Shown: positions 24,771 through 31,839, counted from the stretch's first letter. The stretch is 32,365 nucleotides of DNA from an uncultured Bacteroidales bacterium (GCA_934726455.1 CAKVDS010000026.1:1-32365); one strand, 5' to 3'. Translations and numbers: made by a program. The notes: generated by a model from the letters alone, not told the origin.

Positions 24771-27302
24771 ATGAGACACATTCCATATTTGTTGCCGGCT
24801 CTTGCCTTGCTTGCTGCCGGCTGCAGTGGCGGCAAGCAGCCGCTGAAGCTCAATGACCTCGAATACTACGAACGTCCCGGGGTCAATGTTCTTGTTTACA
24901 GCAACCTCTTCACCGGAGGTTTCAATGATGAGAAGAATTCCGGCATAGAGATCATCCACCATGGGGTCCGTACTGTCCAGGGCGGTGCCGTAAGACTCTC
25001 CAACACTCCCGAGCAGTGGGATCTGGTGCCAGAGACCACTTTCCGTAATGTTGACCCCGACAAGGGAACGGTGGAGGTCGGGCTGCGCTATCCTGACTAC
25101 GACTTCGACTCACGGCTCGTGGTGACCCCGGAAGGGGAGGCTTTCAAGATTGATGTGTATCTGGACAAGCCGGTGCCCGAAGCGCTTGCCGGTGAAGCCG
25201 GGTTCAACCTTGAGTTCCTGCCGTCACAGTACTGGAACAAGGCTTATCTCGTGGACGGACAGGCCAAGCGTTTCCCGCGCTATGCGGTAAGCGAGACTGT
25301 CACACGTCCCAACAGCGAGAAGATCAAGCAGTTCAAGGGCTACAGAACCTATGATGACCGAGGAACCGGACGCTTTGTAGACCCTCTTCCGATGTCGGAG
25401 GGGCACAGCATGACCCTCGCCCCGGACGATCCGGAGAGGATGGTCAAGATCACCTCCGAGGGGGCTGAGCTGAAACTTTATGACGGGCGCATGCTTGCAC
25501 AGAACGGCTGGTATGTGCTCCGCAGCGTCCTTCCGCAGGGCCAGACCGGCAAGGTGCTCAGCTGGACCGTGGAGCCGAACGCCGTCAGCGGATGGGTGCG
25601 TGAACCGAACATCGGCCTGTCTCAGGTGGGCTATGTGCCGGGGCAGCCGAAAGTGTCGGTGATAGAGTTGGACAAGGCCGACAAACCCTTGCGCACCGCT
25701 TCCATATACAGGGTAAGCCCTGACGGAGCCGAGAGCAAGGTTTTCACCGGCAAGACATCGATGTGGGGACCGTACTTCAAATACAACTATCTCAAGTTCG
25801 ACTTCTCTCCTGTCCGCGAGCCCGGCATATACTATATAAAATATGGCGATGCGCGCACGGTCAACTTCATCATCTCGGACGATGTCTATGACAAGATAAC
25901 CGATGCGACGAGCGATGTCTGGATTCCTATTCACATGAACCATGTCGCCGTCAACGAGGCTTACCGCATGTGGCACGGTGAACCGTTCAAGGAAGGCTAT
26001 CTCCAGGCGCCGCCAAGTACGGATCACTTCGACCTCCACTGGCAGGGTCCTACGACCGACACCAAGTATAAGGCCCTTGAACTCATTCCGGGACTCAACG
26101 TGGGCGGTTTCTTCGATGCCGGAGACTTCGACATCGAGACTTCTTCCAACATTTCCGTTGTCCAGAACCTCGTTTCCATCTGGGAGCGCTTCCGCCCGAT
26201 GCGTGACATGACTTTCGTCAGCGAGAGCCAGCGCTATGTGGACCTGCACCGCCCGGACGGCATTCCTGATGTCCTCCAGTACATCGAGCATGGGGTTCTC
26301 AACCTTCTCGCACAGGCGGAGAACATCGGCCACATGTCGCAGGCCCTGTCCAACTCGGTGCTGGACAACTACCACCACCTCGGCGATGCCGCCTCCCTTA
26401 CCGACGGCCGCCACTATGACCCGCGCCTCAAACCATACGAGATCTCCTCTGACGGCCGCCGCAGCGGCACTCCGGACGACATGTGGGCTTTCACCAGCCG
26501 CGACCCGTCGCTTGACATGAGGGCCTCGACCATGTTCGCAGCCGCCAGCCGTGCCCTCAAGGGCTACAACGACGACCTCTCCGAGCGTGCTCTCAAACAG
26601 TCGAAAAGGCTCCAGAAAGAAGCCGCAGCCCTGCTTGCCAAGGCCCCTCAGACCCGTGGTGGCAGACCGGGAGGCGATGCCGCATCCAACCTCCAGCTCT
26701 ATGTGGCTACAGGGGAGAAGGCCTATCTTGAGAAATTCGATGAGACCATCTGGCCGATGCTCGACCGCTTCGTCAACTTCGGCATCAGCACGGCCCTCGA
26801 AGCAGTGCCGTACATGGATGCTGCCTACAAGGAGAAACTCCGTCCGTATGTGGAGAAATACGCCGAATATGTGTCAGGGCTGGAGCAGGACAACCCTTAC
26901 GGCGTGCCGATAGGCAGGGCCAACTGGGCCGGGAGCGGAGCCGTGGTCAATTTCGGGACAACCCTTTGCCTCGCCTCGAAGCATTTCCCTGAAATCATCA
27001 CGGCCGACAACGTATATAAGGTGAGCAACTACATCTTCGGCTGCCACCCGTACCATAATTATTCTCTCGCTGCAGTCGTCGGGGCCACAAGACCTAAGGC
27101 AGTGTTCTACGGCAACAACAGGGCCGACTTCTCGTTCATCCCTGGCAATGTCGCTCCAGGTCTGCTGTTCAGGAATCCTGACCACTTCGAGAACTACGAT
27201 GACTGGCCGTTCCTCTGGGGACAGAATGAGGGCACGATAGCCGGCAACACGGATTTCCTGATCTTCGGTTCCGCCTTCAAGAATCTCCTCTCCGGAGAGT
27301 GA
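24771..27302 (+). CDS. GH9 endoglucanase-type lipoprotein
   Basis: The 843-residue protein has lipobox LALLAAGC. After an unassigned N-terminal beta-rich region (about 25-275) comes a CelD_N Ig-like domain (about 283-373, from LSQVGYVPGQPKVSV). The GH9 alpha/alpha barrel (about 385-840) follows, with Asp449 and Asp452 in GGFFDAGDFD (catalytic base pair region) and Glu820 in NEGTIAGNTDF (proton donor). Members cut beta-1,4 or mixed-linkage glucans. The N-terminal region is larger than in simple cellulases, as in many Bacteroidota surface GH9s. It has its own promoter and no SusC/D neighbour. It ends 2 bases from the convergent HD gene. Confidence 0.92.
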   Translation: MRHIPYLLPALALLAAGCSGGKQPLKLNDLEYYERPGVNVLVYSNLFTGGFNDEKNSGIEIIHHGVRTVQGGAVRLSNTPEQWDLVPETTFRNVDPDKGTVEVGLRYPDYDFDSRLVVTPEGEAFKIDVYLDKPVPEALAGEAGFNLEFLPSQYWNKAYLVDGQAKRFPRYAVSETVTRPNSEKIKQFKGYRTYDDRGTGRFVDPLPMSEGHSMTLAPDDPERMVKITSEGAELKLYDGRMLAQNGWYVLRSVLPQGQTGKVLSWTVEPNAVSGWVREPNIGLSQVGYVPGQPKVSVIELDKADKPLRTASIYRVSPDGAESKVFTGKTSMWGPYFKYNYLKFDFSPVREPGIYYIKYGDARTVNFIISDDVYDKITDATSDVWIPIHMNHVAVNEAYRMWHGEPFKEGYLQAPPSTDHFDLHWQGPTTDTKYKALELIPGLNVGGFFDAGDFDIETSSNISVVQNLVSIWERFRPMRDMTFVSESQRYVDLHRPDGIPDVLQYIEHGVLNLLAQAENIGHMSQALSNSVLDNYHHLGDAASLTDGRHYDPRLKPYEISSDGRRSGTPDDMWAFTSRDPSLDMRASTMFAAASRALKGYNDDLSERALKQSKRLQKEAAALLAKAPQTRGGRPGGDAASNLQLYVATGEKAYLEKFDETIWPMLDRFVNFGISTALEAVPYMDAAYKEKLRPYVEKYAEYVSGLEQDNPYGVPIGRANWAGSGAVVNFGTTLCLASKHFPEIITADNVYKVSNYIFGCHPYHNYSLAAVVGATRPKAVFYGNNRADFSFIPGNVAPGLLFRNPDHFENYDDWPFLWGQNEGTIAGNTDFLIFGSAFKNLLSGE

Positions 27303-27304
27303 CG

Positions 27305-27943
27305 CTACTCTTCAGAATCAAAAATATCGTTAAACACTGCCCTCATCCCGGATTCGTCTTGGATGAGGGTTCTCAGTTTCTGTAGCCTTGCAGCATTGTT
27401 CGACTCCGGTATCCAGAGTTTGAGGTAGCCGTTTTCTCCGTATTTCTGCCGGAGGTGCTCCATGGTGCGTTCCCAATGACCCTCCCGGCTGAGTTCCGGG
27501 TAGTTTTTGAGGCCGTACTGGATTGTGCGGCGTATCACGGTCATCGGGTCTATCTGCCTGTCGGCTTCGGCGATGAGTTTGCCGTAGATGGACCTCGGTT
27601 CGTGGTCGGATGAGGCACGGTGGTCTTCTGCCGCCTGGGCTGCAAGCTCGATTTCTTCGGGGGTGAGCCAGCGGAGCAGGTTGCGGTCTCCCCGGATGAT
27701 GGCCCCGGAGACAAGATGGTGGGTCTTGCGGCCTGTGCCGAGCCCGGTATCGTGGTAGGCTGCCGCCGTGTAGACCACGTCCGCCTTGACCTGATAATGC
27801 TCCGCTAGGCGGAGTGCTTCGTCTATGACATGTTGCACATGCTCCCGTCTGTGCGCCGGGTCGAACGTGTCGTACATCGGTATGATCTGCTCCTCCACAT
27901 ACTTTCGTAGTGCCTGGGTGACTTGTGTGGCCGATTTTTTCAT
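27305..27943 (-). CDS. HD-domain phosphohydrolase-like protein
   Basis: The 212-residue soluble protein has an HD fold: His31/His35 in HRREHV, the His64-Asp65 pair in AAYHDTGLG, His in AEDHRAS near residue 108, and Asp in EADRQID near residue 130. This suits a divalent-metal phosphohydrolase of the YpgQ/metal-dependent HD type. The substrate is unknown; nucleotides are likely for the family. No promoter box was seen. Confidence 0.82.
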   Translation of the reverse strand: MKKSATQVTQALRKYVEEQIIPMYDTFDPAHRREHVQHVIDEALRLAEHYQVKADVVYTAAAYHDTGLGTGRKTHHLVSGAIIRGDRNLLRWLTPEEIELAAQAAEDHRASSDHEPRSIYGKLIAEADRQIDPMTVIRRTIQYGLKNYPELSREGHWERTMEHLRQKYGENGYLKLWIPESNNAARLQKLRTLIQDESGMRAVFNDIFDSEE

Positions 27944-27971
27944 GCTGCCTAGATTCTTGTTGCTTCAGGTA

Positions 27972-28078
27972 TCACTTGTCTTTAATGTATTCGTCCAGCT
28001 TTCCGGCTTCAAGATCCTCCATGATTTTCTTTGCTGTTTTTTCAAGTAGGTCTTTATCCGTTCTTTATCGCTATACAT
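27972..28078 (-). pseudogene. Frame-broken small ORF behind the HTH-MNT gene
   Basis: An ATG at 28078 overlaps the stop of the HTH-MNT gene (ATGTATAG) and opens MYSDKERIKTYL. After a run of six A (about 28037-28042) the coherent reading moves to another frame: LEKTAKKIMEDLEAGK, then LDEYIKDK, with stop at 27972-27974. Joined by one frameshift the two make a plausible 35-residue helical peptide. The opening resembles the start of HEPN/DUF86 partner proteins, which normally follow MNT genes, but the match is too short to be sure. It could be a truncated, decayed partner gene. Confidence 0.3.
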
Positions 28079-28574
28079 AAATCAGATCTTTTTCTATGTT
28101 GTCCATGAAATCCCTGGAGGTTCTCGTATTTTCAGATATCAGATCCACTTTTCTTTTAAAGATGGATTCCAGTAACAGTTTTACTTCAGATAAAACGAGC
28201 AGTGAAGGATTTTTGAATGAAATCAATATGTCAATATCACTGTCCGCGTTCTCTTCTCCTCTTGCAAAACTCCCGAACAAGGCCATACGTGTTATTTCAT
28301 ACTTTTCGGCTTTGTTTTTTTTGAAAGAGCGGAGAATATCCAACACGCGCTCCCTCTCTGAAAAGTCTCCGGTATATTTGTCTATGACCTTCAATTCGAT
28401 TTCGTATCCCAAGGCATCCAGCAGACGCGAAACGGTCTCTTCGCTTCCTAATGTCCCATTTTCCATTTTTGATATTTGGGATTTCGACATACCGGAGAGT
28501 ATGCCCAGTTGCTCCTGTGTCAGATTTCTTGACTTGCGCAATGACTTGATCATATTTGGCGTAACAGTGTTCAT
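28071..28574 (-). CDS. XRE-type HTH fused to an MNT-type nucleotidyltransferase
   Basis: The 167-residue protein starts at ATG 28574 (MNTVTPNMIKSLRKSRN). A Cro/C1-type HTH covers about residues 5-60 (LTQEQLGILSGMSKSQISKM). A minimal nucleotidyltransferase domain covers about 75-165, with the GSFARGEENADSDIDIL motif (GSxARG...DxD) and a third acidic strand KVDLIS. MNT proteins of type VII toxin-antitoxin systems AMPylate a HEPN toxin; the HTH fusion suggests self-regulation. No intact HEPN gene is adjacent, only the broken ORF at 27972-28078. A TTG 21 bases further upstream could extend the frame but runs through the promoter. Confidence 0.85.
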   Translation of the reverse strand: MNTVTPNMIKSLRKSRNLTQEQLGILSGMSKSQISKMENGTLGSEETVSRLLDALGYEIELKVIDKYTGDFSERERVLDILRSFKKNKAEKYEITRMALFGSFARGEENADSDIDILISFKNPSLLVLSEVKLLLESIFKRKVDLISENTRTSRDFMDNIEKDLIYV

Positions 28575-28581
28575 TTCGTGA

Positions 28582-28612
28582 CAAATATAGAACAAGTTTC
28601 ATATATATGCAA
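28582..28612 (-). promoter_or_regulatory. Bacteroidota promoter for the HTH-MNT gene
   Basis: On the minus strand TTG (28612-28610), 20 bases and TATATTTG (28589-28582) are followed by the ATG after 7 bases. It lies between the gene and the left inverted repeat of the putative switch. Confidence 0.7.
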
Positions 28613-28656
28613 CTTATATGTGGCGTGCGGATGTATTGTTCTTGATTTTTGGAGAG

Positions 28657-28679
28657 CGTCGTCTCTTGGCAAGAGACGA
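28657..28679 (+). repeat. Left inverted repeat of the putative switch (23 bp)
   Basis: It is CG followed by a 21-bp near-palindrome with 10-bp arms TCGTCTCTTG and CAAGAGACGA around a central G. It is the exact reverse complement of the right repeat over 23 bp. Confidence 0.85.
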
Positions 28680-28731
28680 ACAAACGATGCAAATATAATG
28701 ATTTTCACCGGATTGCCAGCAAGCCCCTGTA

Positions 28732-28761
28732 CAAATTTAAGGTTCATTTCAGTCCATTCAA
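28732..28761 (-). promoter_or_regulatory. Leftward promoter inside the inverted-repeat segment
   Basis: On the minus strand TTG (28761-28759), 19 bases and TAAATTTG (28739-28732) match the consensus exactly. A second box TATATTTG (28697-28690) lies further on, with a TTG at 22 bases spacing. No comparable rightward promoter was found between the repeats or up to upxY. Inversion would place the strong box at about 28752-28759, pointing to upxY with a leader of roughly 180 bases. Confidence 0.6.
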
Positions 28762-28811
28762 TCCTGCCGTCCCACCGTGGGCGGTCGTGTGTCGGCGTTT
28801 TCCGCCCCGTG

Positions 28812-28834
28812 TCGTCTCTTGCCAAGAGACGACG
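28812..28834 (-). repeat. Right inverted repeat of the putative switch (23 bp)
   Basis: The same 10-bp arms surround a central C and are followed by CG. It is a perfect inverted copy of 28657-28679. The local palindrome extends by one more base pair here. Confidence 0.85.
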
Positions 28835-28947
28835 GCGGCCGAGGGGCGGGTAAAATGCCCGGGTCTGTTTTGGAAGCGATTGAACCTCAATGAAATAGAC
28901 GGGTTCGATGTCCCCAAGGAATACCCTGACTACAAGGAAAGCGGCAG

Positions 28948-29493
28948 ATGGAGAAGCTTGATTACGACGCTCCGGCTTGGTATGTGATGCGTGTAGCCTA
29001 CCAGCACGAGATCCAGACGCGCGAGCAGATAGAGGCGGCCGGTCTGGAATCGTACCTGCCGACGGAGCGTGTGCGCAAGCGCAACGCTGCGGGCTACGCT
29101 GTCGGCTGGGAGACGCGCGCCCTCGTGCACAACTACATCTTTATTAGAGACAGCCTGAACAACATACGCCGCGTGAAGCGTGACATCCCCCATCTGAGAT
29201 ATTTCCTTGCTGCCGGCGGCCCTGGGGGTCTGGACACATGCCAGACAGTGCCGGAGAAGCAGATGCAGGACTTCATGACCTGCGTGCGCACGAGGGGCTC
29301 TAAACTTCTTGAGGCCGGGATAGACATAAGCAAGGGCGACAAGGTCCGCGTGCTTGCCGGCCCGTTCAAGGGGATCGAGGGAATATATATGCGTATGCCT
29401 GGCCGTCACGAGAACAGGGTGGTAGTCCGGATCGAGGGTGTGGCTGCGGTGGCGACGGCGGTTGTGCTGAAATGTGACGTGGAGAAGATATGA
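28948..29493 (+). CDS. UpxY-like NusG-family antiterminator
   Basis: The 181-residue protein has a NusG N-terminal domain (about 9-110), with AWYVMRVAYQHEIQTREQ, LESYLPTERVRKR and the LVHNYIFIRDSLNNI strand typical of UpxY/RfaH-type paralogues. A KOW domain follows (about 127-180, SKGDKVRVLAGPFKGIEG). In Bacteroides such proteins are the first gene of capsular polysaccharide operons and let RNA polymerase read through the long leader of their own locus. It overlaps the next gene by 4 bases. No glycosyltransferase genes follow within the window; hicAB and an IS66 element come instead, so the locus may be disrupted or its cargo may be elsewhere. Confidence 0.85.
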   Translation: MEKLDYDAPAWYVMRVAYQHEIQTREQIEAAGLESYLPTERVRKRNAAGYAVGWETRALVHNYIFIRDSLNNIRRVKRDIPHLRYFLAAGGPGGLDTCQTVPEKQMQDFMTCVRTRGSKLLEAGIDISKGDKVRVLAGPFKGIEGIYMRMPGRHENRVVVRIEGVAAVATAVVLKCDVEKI

Positions 29494-30512
29494 AAAGGGA
29501 AGATTTTGAGTCGGTGCTTCCGCTTCTGCGCTCGTGGCTTGGCCGTGCCGGTGCGGACAGTCTTATGTTGACGTGTCGGCTTCGTGCCTGCCTCGCGCTT
29601 GAGGGGCTTGAGGAGAGCGGAGTGGACGTTGCCCCGTGGGGTGCGGAGAGTCTGGAGTCTCTCGTCGGTGCCGCCCTCGAGAGAGCCGGAGAAATCTGCG
29701 ATGCCGGAGAGGCTGCGCGCCTGTTGTATGCGGCGATGGACGCCTCTTTCAACTCGGAGCGGCTGGGGGAGCGTTATGTGGAGCAGTGCAGGGCGTTGAG
29801 CGAGAGGGTGATAGATCGTTTTCTCGATGAGCGTCAGCACTATGCCGGCGATGAGGATGCGGAGCGTTCTGTTTTCCGGCTGATTGTGCTAAATCTATAT
29901 GGTGTGGACGGTTCGGATTCCGTGCACGCTGATTGGAGGTCGTTTCTGGATTCGCTTCTGGAGAGATGGTCGGCTGAGTCGATGGGGTCTCCGCTGTGGC
30001 CGGGGCTTAGCGGTGAACAGCGCCTGAAGCGGCATACGGCGATGCTGGAGGCGTCTTACATGTTGGGTGACAGCCGCCATGCCGGGCTTCTGGAGCGTAG
30101 TTATGGGGAACTTGTCAGCGGCGCGGAGCTGCCTTCCTCCGGGGTCGGTTCTACTTCTGGTTCGCTTTCTGGTTTGTCTTCCGGTTCGCTTTCCGGCACT
30201 GATAGTGGTAAGGGATTGGATTTCTGCTACCTGTCGGCCCTGTATGATGCGGCCCTTGACGGGACGGACGGAGTGATGCCGGACCTGGCACTGATGGATG
30301 CCGTGGCTGGCTGTTGCGACAAATTTGTTCTGGGCAGCCTTGCCCCGGCCCAGCCTCGCGGCGCCGCGCTTTCGGCATCGGGTTCTGACATGGCCGGCAC
30401 TGGTGTTCCGTCTCTCACCCCGTCATTCTCTATGGCTCTGGCGGTTTCTGTGCGCCACTGCTGCTGGCAACTTTCCCGTCAGGCCGATGAGGAGTTCGAC
30501 AGGAGTTTTTGA
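29490..30512 (+). CDS. Unknown 340-residue protein coupled to the UpxY-like gene
   Basis: I do not recognise a family. The protein is soluble and mostly helical, with no signal peptide or membrane segment. The N-terminal half (1-215) is rich in Leu, Glu, Arg and Ala. A Ser/Gly linker with 4-residue repeats (SGSL SGLS SGSL, about 220-238) follows, then a second helical part (240-340) containing Cys pairs (AVAGCCDKF, VRHCCWQL). Its ATG overlaps the upxY stop (ATGA) with GGAGAAG before it, so it is translated with upxY. The place matches that of upxZ in Bacteroides, but it is about twice the length and I see no similarity. Confidence 0.75.
   Translation: MKREDFESVLPLLRSWLGRAGADSLMLTCRLRACLALEGLEESGVDVAPWGAESLESLVGAALERAGEICDAGEAARLLYAAMDASFNSERLGERYVEQCRALSERVIDRFLDERQHYAGDEDAERSVFRLIVLNLYGVDGSDSVHADWRSFLDSLLERWSAESMGSPLWPGLSGEQRLKRHTAMLEASYMLGDSRHAGLLERSYGELVSGAELPSSGVGSTSGSLSGLSSGSLSGTDSGKGLDFCYLSALYDAALDGTDGVMPDLALMDAVAGCCDKFVLGSLAPAQPRGAALSASGSDMAGTGVPSLTPSFSMALAVSVRHCCWQLSRQADEEFDRSF
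30156..30199 (+). repeat. 12-bp in-frame tandem repeat in the unknown gene
   Basis: Three full 12-base units (TCTGGTTCGCTT, TCTGGTTTGTCT, TCCGGTTCGCTT) and a partial fourth encode Ser-Gly-rich tetrapeptides. Unit gain or loss would keep the frame. Confidence 0.7.
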
Positions 30513-30576
30513 GGTGTCTCGCACTGGATGGGTGCTTGATTCGGTAGATGAATGAATTTTTCGCTGCCATATTTTT

Positions 30577-30605
30577 TTGATGTAACTAAATTTTAGTTAC
30601 ATTTG
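30577..30605 (+). promoter_or_regulatory. hicAB promoter with overlapping palindromic operator
   Basis: TTG (30577-30579), 18 bases and TACATTTG (30598-30605) form the promoter. A near-perfect palindrome at 30580-30602, with 11-bp arms ATGTAACTAAA and TTTAGTTACAT around one base, fills the spacer and enters the -7 box. A repressor bound there would block polymerase, as expected for HicB autoregulation. Confidence 0.7.
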
Positions 30606-30622
30606 TAGGAGAAAGATTTGTG

Positions 30623-30877
30623 ATGGGGACAAAAGAAAAACTTGTAAATCGCTTCAAAAGTCAGCCTAAGGACTTTACATTTGACGAATTGACTTGCTTG
30701 CTGGCCTTTTTCGGTTTTGAATTGAGCAACAAGGGAAAATCTTCCGGGTCGCGAGTGGTTTTCCGGAGCGAGCAGTTTGGATGTATAATGTTGCATAAGC
30801 CTCATCCCAGTAAGATAGTCAAGGGATACGCTATGAAACAAATACTGGAAAGGCTGATTGAGTTGGGGTTAATGTAG
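30623..30877 (+). CDS. hicA: HicA-family mRNA interferase toxin
   Basis: The 84-residue protein starts at ATG 30623, 9 bases after an AGGAGA site; a GTG just before it is an alternative. The fold is the small HicA/dsRBD-like type, with FTFDELTCLLAFFGFE, SGSRVVFRSEQ and IMLHKPHPSK. The classical GSH motif with its catalytic His is GSR here; the His residues of LHKPHP may serve instead. This variant is, as far as I recall, common in Bacteroidales. The toxin would cleave mRNA and be blocked by the HicB encoded next. Confidence 0.85.
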   Translation: MGTKEKLVNRFKSQPKDFTFDELTCLLAFFGFELSNKGKSSGSRVVFRSEQFGCIMLHKPHPSKIVKGYAMKQILERLIELGLM

Positions 30878-30886
30878 TAATTGAGT

Positions 30887-31243
30887 ATGAATACGATGAC
30901 ATATAAGGGATACTTGGGGTCGGTCGCTTATAGTGAGGATGATGACGTGTTTTACGGCAAAATAGAGGGAATAGATTCTCTCGTCAATTTTGAGGGCTCA
31001 AGTGTCGAAGAACTTAAGTCGTCTTTCCATGATGCTGTTGACGATTATATAGAGTTTTGCAAAGAGGCAGGAATCCCTGCTCATAAGAGTTATTCCGGTA
31101 GTCTGAATGTCCGGATTTCTGCTGAAACTCATAGCCGTATCGCTTTCTTGGCCAGGCAGGAGGGTATATCCATCAATGCGTTTATAAGCAAAGCACTTGA
31201 CAATAAAGTCGCCTCTATGTCCGGTGGGCAGAAGATGCAATAG
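30887..31243 (+). CDS. hicB: HicB-family antitoxin
   Basis: The 118-residue protein starts at ATG 30887, 9 bases after the hicA stop. The N-terminal partial RNase-H-like domain (GYLGSVAYSEDDDVFYGKI, then SSVEELKSSFHDAVDDYIEF) binds the toxin. The C-terminal ribbon-helix-helix segment (GSLNVRISAETHSRIAFLAR, then INAFISKAL) binds DNA, most likely the palindrome at 30580-30602. Confidence 0.9.
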   Translation: MNTMTYKGYLGSVAYSEDDDVFYGKIEGIDSLVNFEGSSVEELKSSFHDAVDDYIEFCKEAGIPAHKSYSGSLNVRISAETHSRIAFLARQEGISINAFISKALDNKVASMSGGQKMQ

Positions 31244-31251
31244 AGACAGAC

Positions 31252-31425
31252 ATGGAATCGTCCGAAAAGTTGTCGATAATAATCAAAGCGAAGAATGCAG
31301 TTGGATTCCGCTATCGCGAGGTCAGCATGGATTCATTTCCATTGGTAAATGCCGAGAACGCCGAAGTTTGGTCAAGATTCCTTGCCAAAAGAATCGTAAA
31401 CAACCATTTTACCGTAAGGTCGTGA
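31252..31425 (+). CDS. Small ORF behind hicAB, apparently truncated by the IS66 element
   Basis: A 57-codon frame starts at ATG 31252, 8 bases after the hicB stop: MESSEKLSIIIKAKNAVGFR, with later VNAENAEVWSRFLAKRI. The composition is protein-like, but I recognise no family. The last four codons before and including the stop (GTA AGG TCG TGA) coincide with the GTAAGG start of the presumed IS66 left end at 31414, so the natural C-terminus is probably lost. It was likely the third gene of the hicAB transcript. Confidence 0.5.
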   Translation: MESSEKLSIIIKAKNAVGFRYREVSMDSFPLVNAENAEVWSRFLAKRIVNNHFTVRS

Positions 31426-31470
31426 AAGCCTGATGAAATACCTTTGCGAAAACCAAGAAACGCAAAGGAA

Positions 31471-31827
31471 ATGGAAACTAGCAAGGAGTATTACGACAGG
31501 ATAATGTCGGACTACAAAACAAGAGGGGCGCGCCGGAGCCTGCGGAAGTACTGCATGGACGAGGGCGTGGACTACCAGTGGCTGCTGAAAGCGCAGAAGG
31601 AGTATTCAAGCGCAGGGCAGAAGTCCGGGACGGTATCCCGGTTTATACCGCTGTCGCCGGAAGGAGAGGCTGCGTCGGACAAGCCGTCGGTGCCGGAGGG
31701 CGGGCATCCGTCAGCGGAAGCGGAGTGGACGATACGGCGTCTGGTGCTGTCCGGCCCGTACGGGGAACTTGAGATAAGCGGCGGAAGCATGCCGGCGCTT
31801 CTGTCTCTGATGGAGAAACTGAGGTAG
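31471..31827 (+). CDS. IS66 accessory protein, TnpA-like
   Basis: The 118-residue protein starts at ATG 31471, preceded by AAAGGAA. Its N-terminus (SKEYYDRIMSDYKTRGARRS) is helical and HTH-like, as in the TnpA/OrfA proteins of Bacteroidota IS66 elements. The C-terminal segment (RRLVLSGPYGELEISGG) has the strand pattern usual in this protein. It probably binds DNA and is needed for transposition. tnpB starts 12 bases later. Confidence 0.75.
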   Translation: METSKEYYDRIMSDYKTRGARRSLRKYCMDEGVDYQWLLKAQKEYSSAGQKSGTVSRFIPLSPEGEAASDKPSVPEGGHPSAEAEWTIRRLVLSGPYGELEISGGSMPALLSLMEKLR

Positions 31828-31839
31828 TGAGGACGAGGC

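Larger units (their letters stand above)
28657..28834. other. Putative invertible promoter segment upstream of upxY
   Basis: A 178-bp segment is bounded by perfect 23-bp inverted repeats and contains a full Bacteroidota promoter pointing left (28732-28761), away from upxY at 28948. Invertible promoters of similar size, flanked by inverted repeats and followed by an upxY-type gene, control capsular polysaccharide loci of Bacteroides fragilis. No invertase gene is in the window; there such enzymes act in trans. I infer a phase switch in the OFF state. Apart from the promoter boxes and the repeats I see no gene in the 373-bp gap 28575-28947. Confidence 0.55.

Noticed and set aside
25224..26414. 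Long open frame on the minus strand opposite GH9
   Set aside because: It is antisense to the GH9 Ig-like and catalytic domains, with a composition typical of a shadow frame and no signal or family motif.
28657..28834. The two palindromic repeats as a CRISPR array or a transposon pair
   Set aside because: Only two copies exist, in inverted orientation, with a single 132-bp interior containing a promoter and no transposase or cas gene.
28649..28987. A 112-codon plus-strand frame across the switch and the upxY leader
   Set aside because: It crosses both inverted repeats and the leader; its sequence shows no domain and inversion would destroy it.
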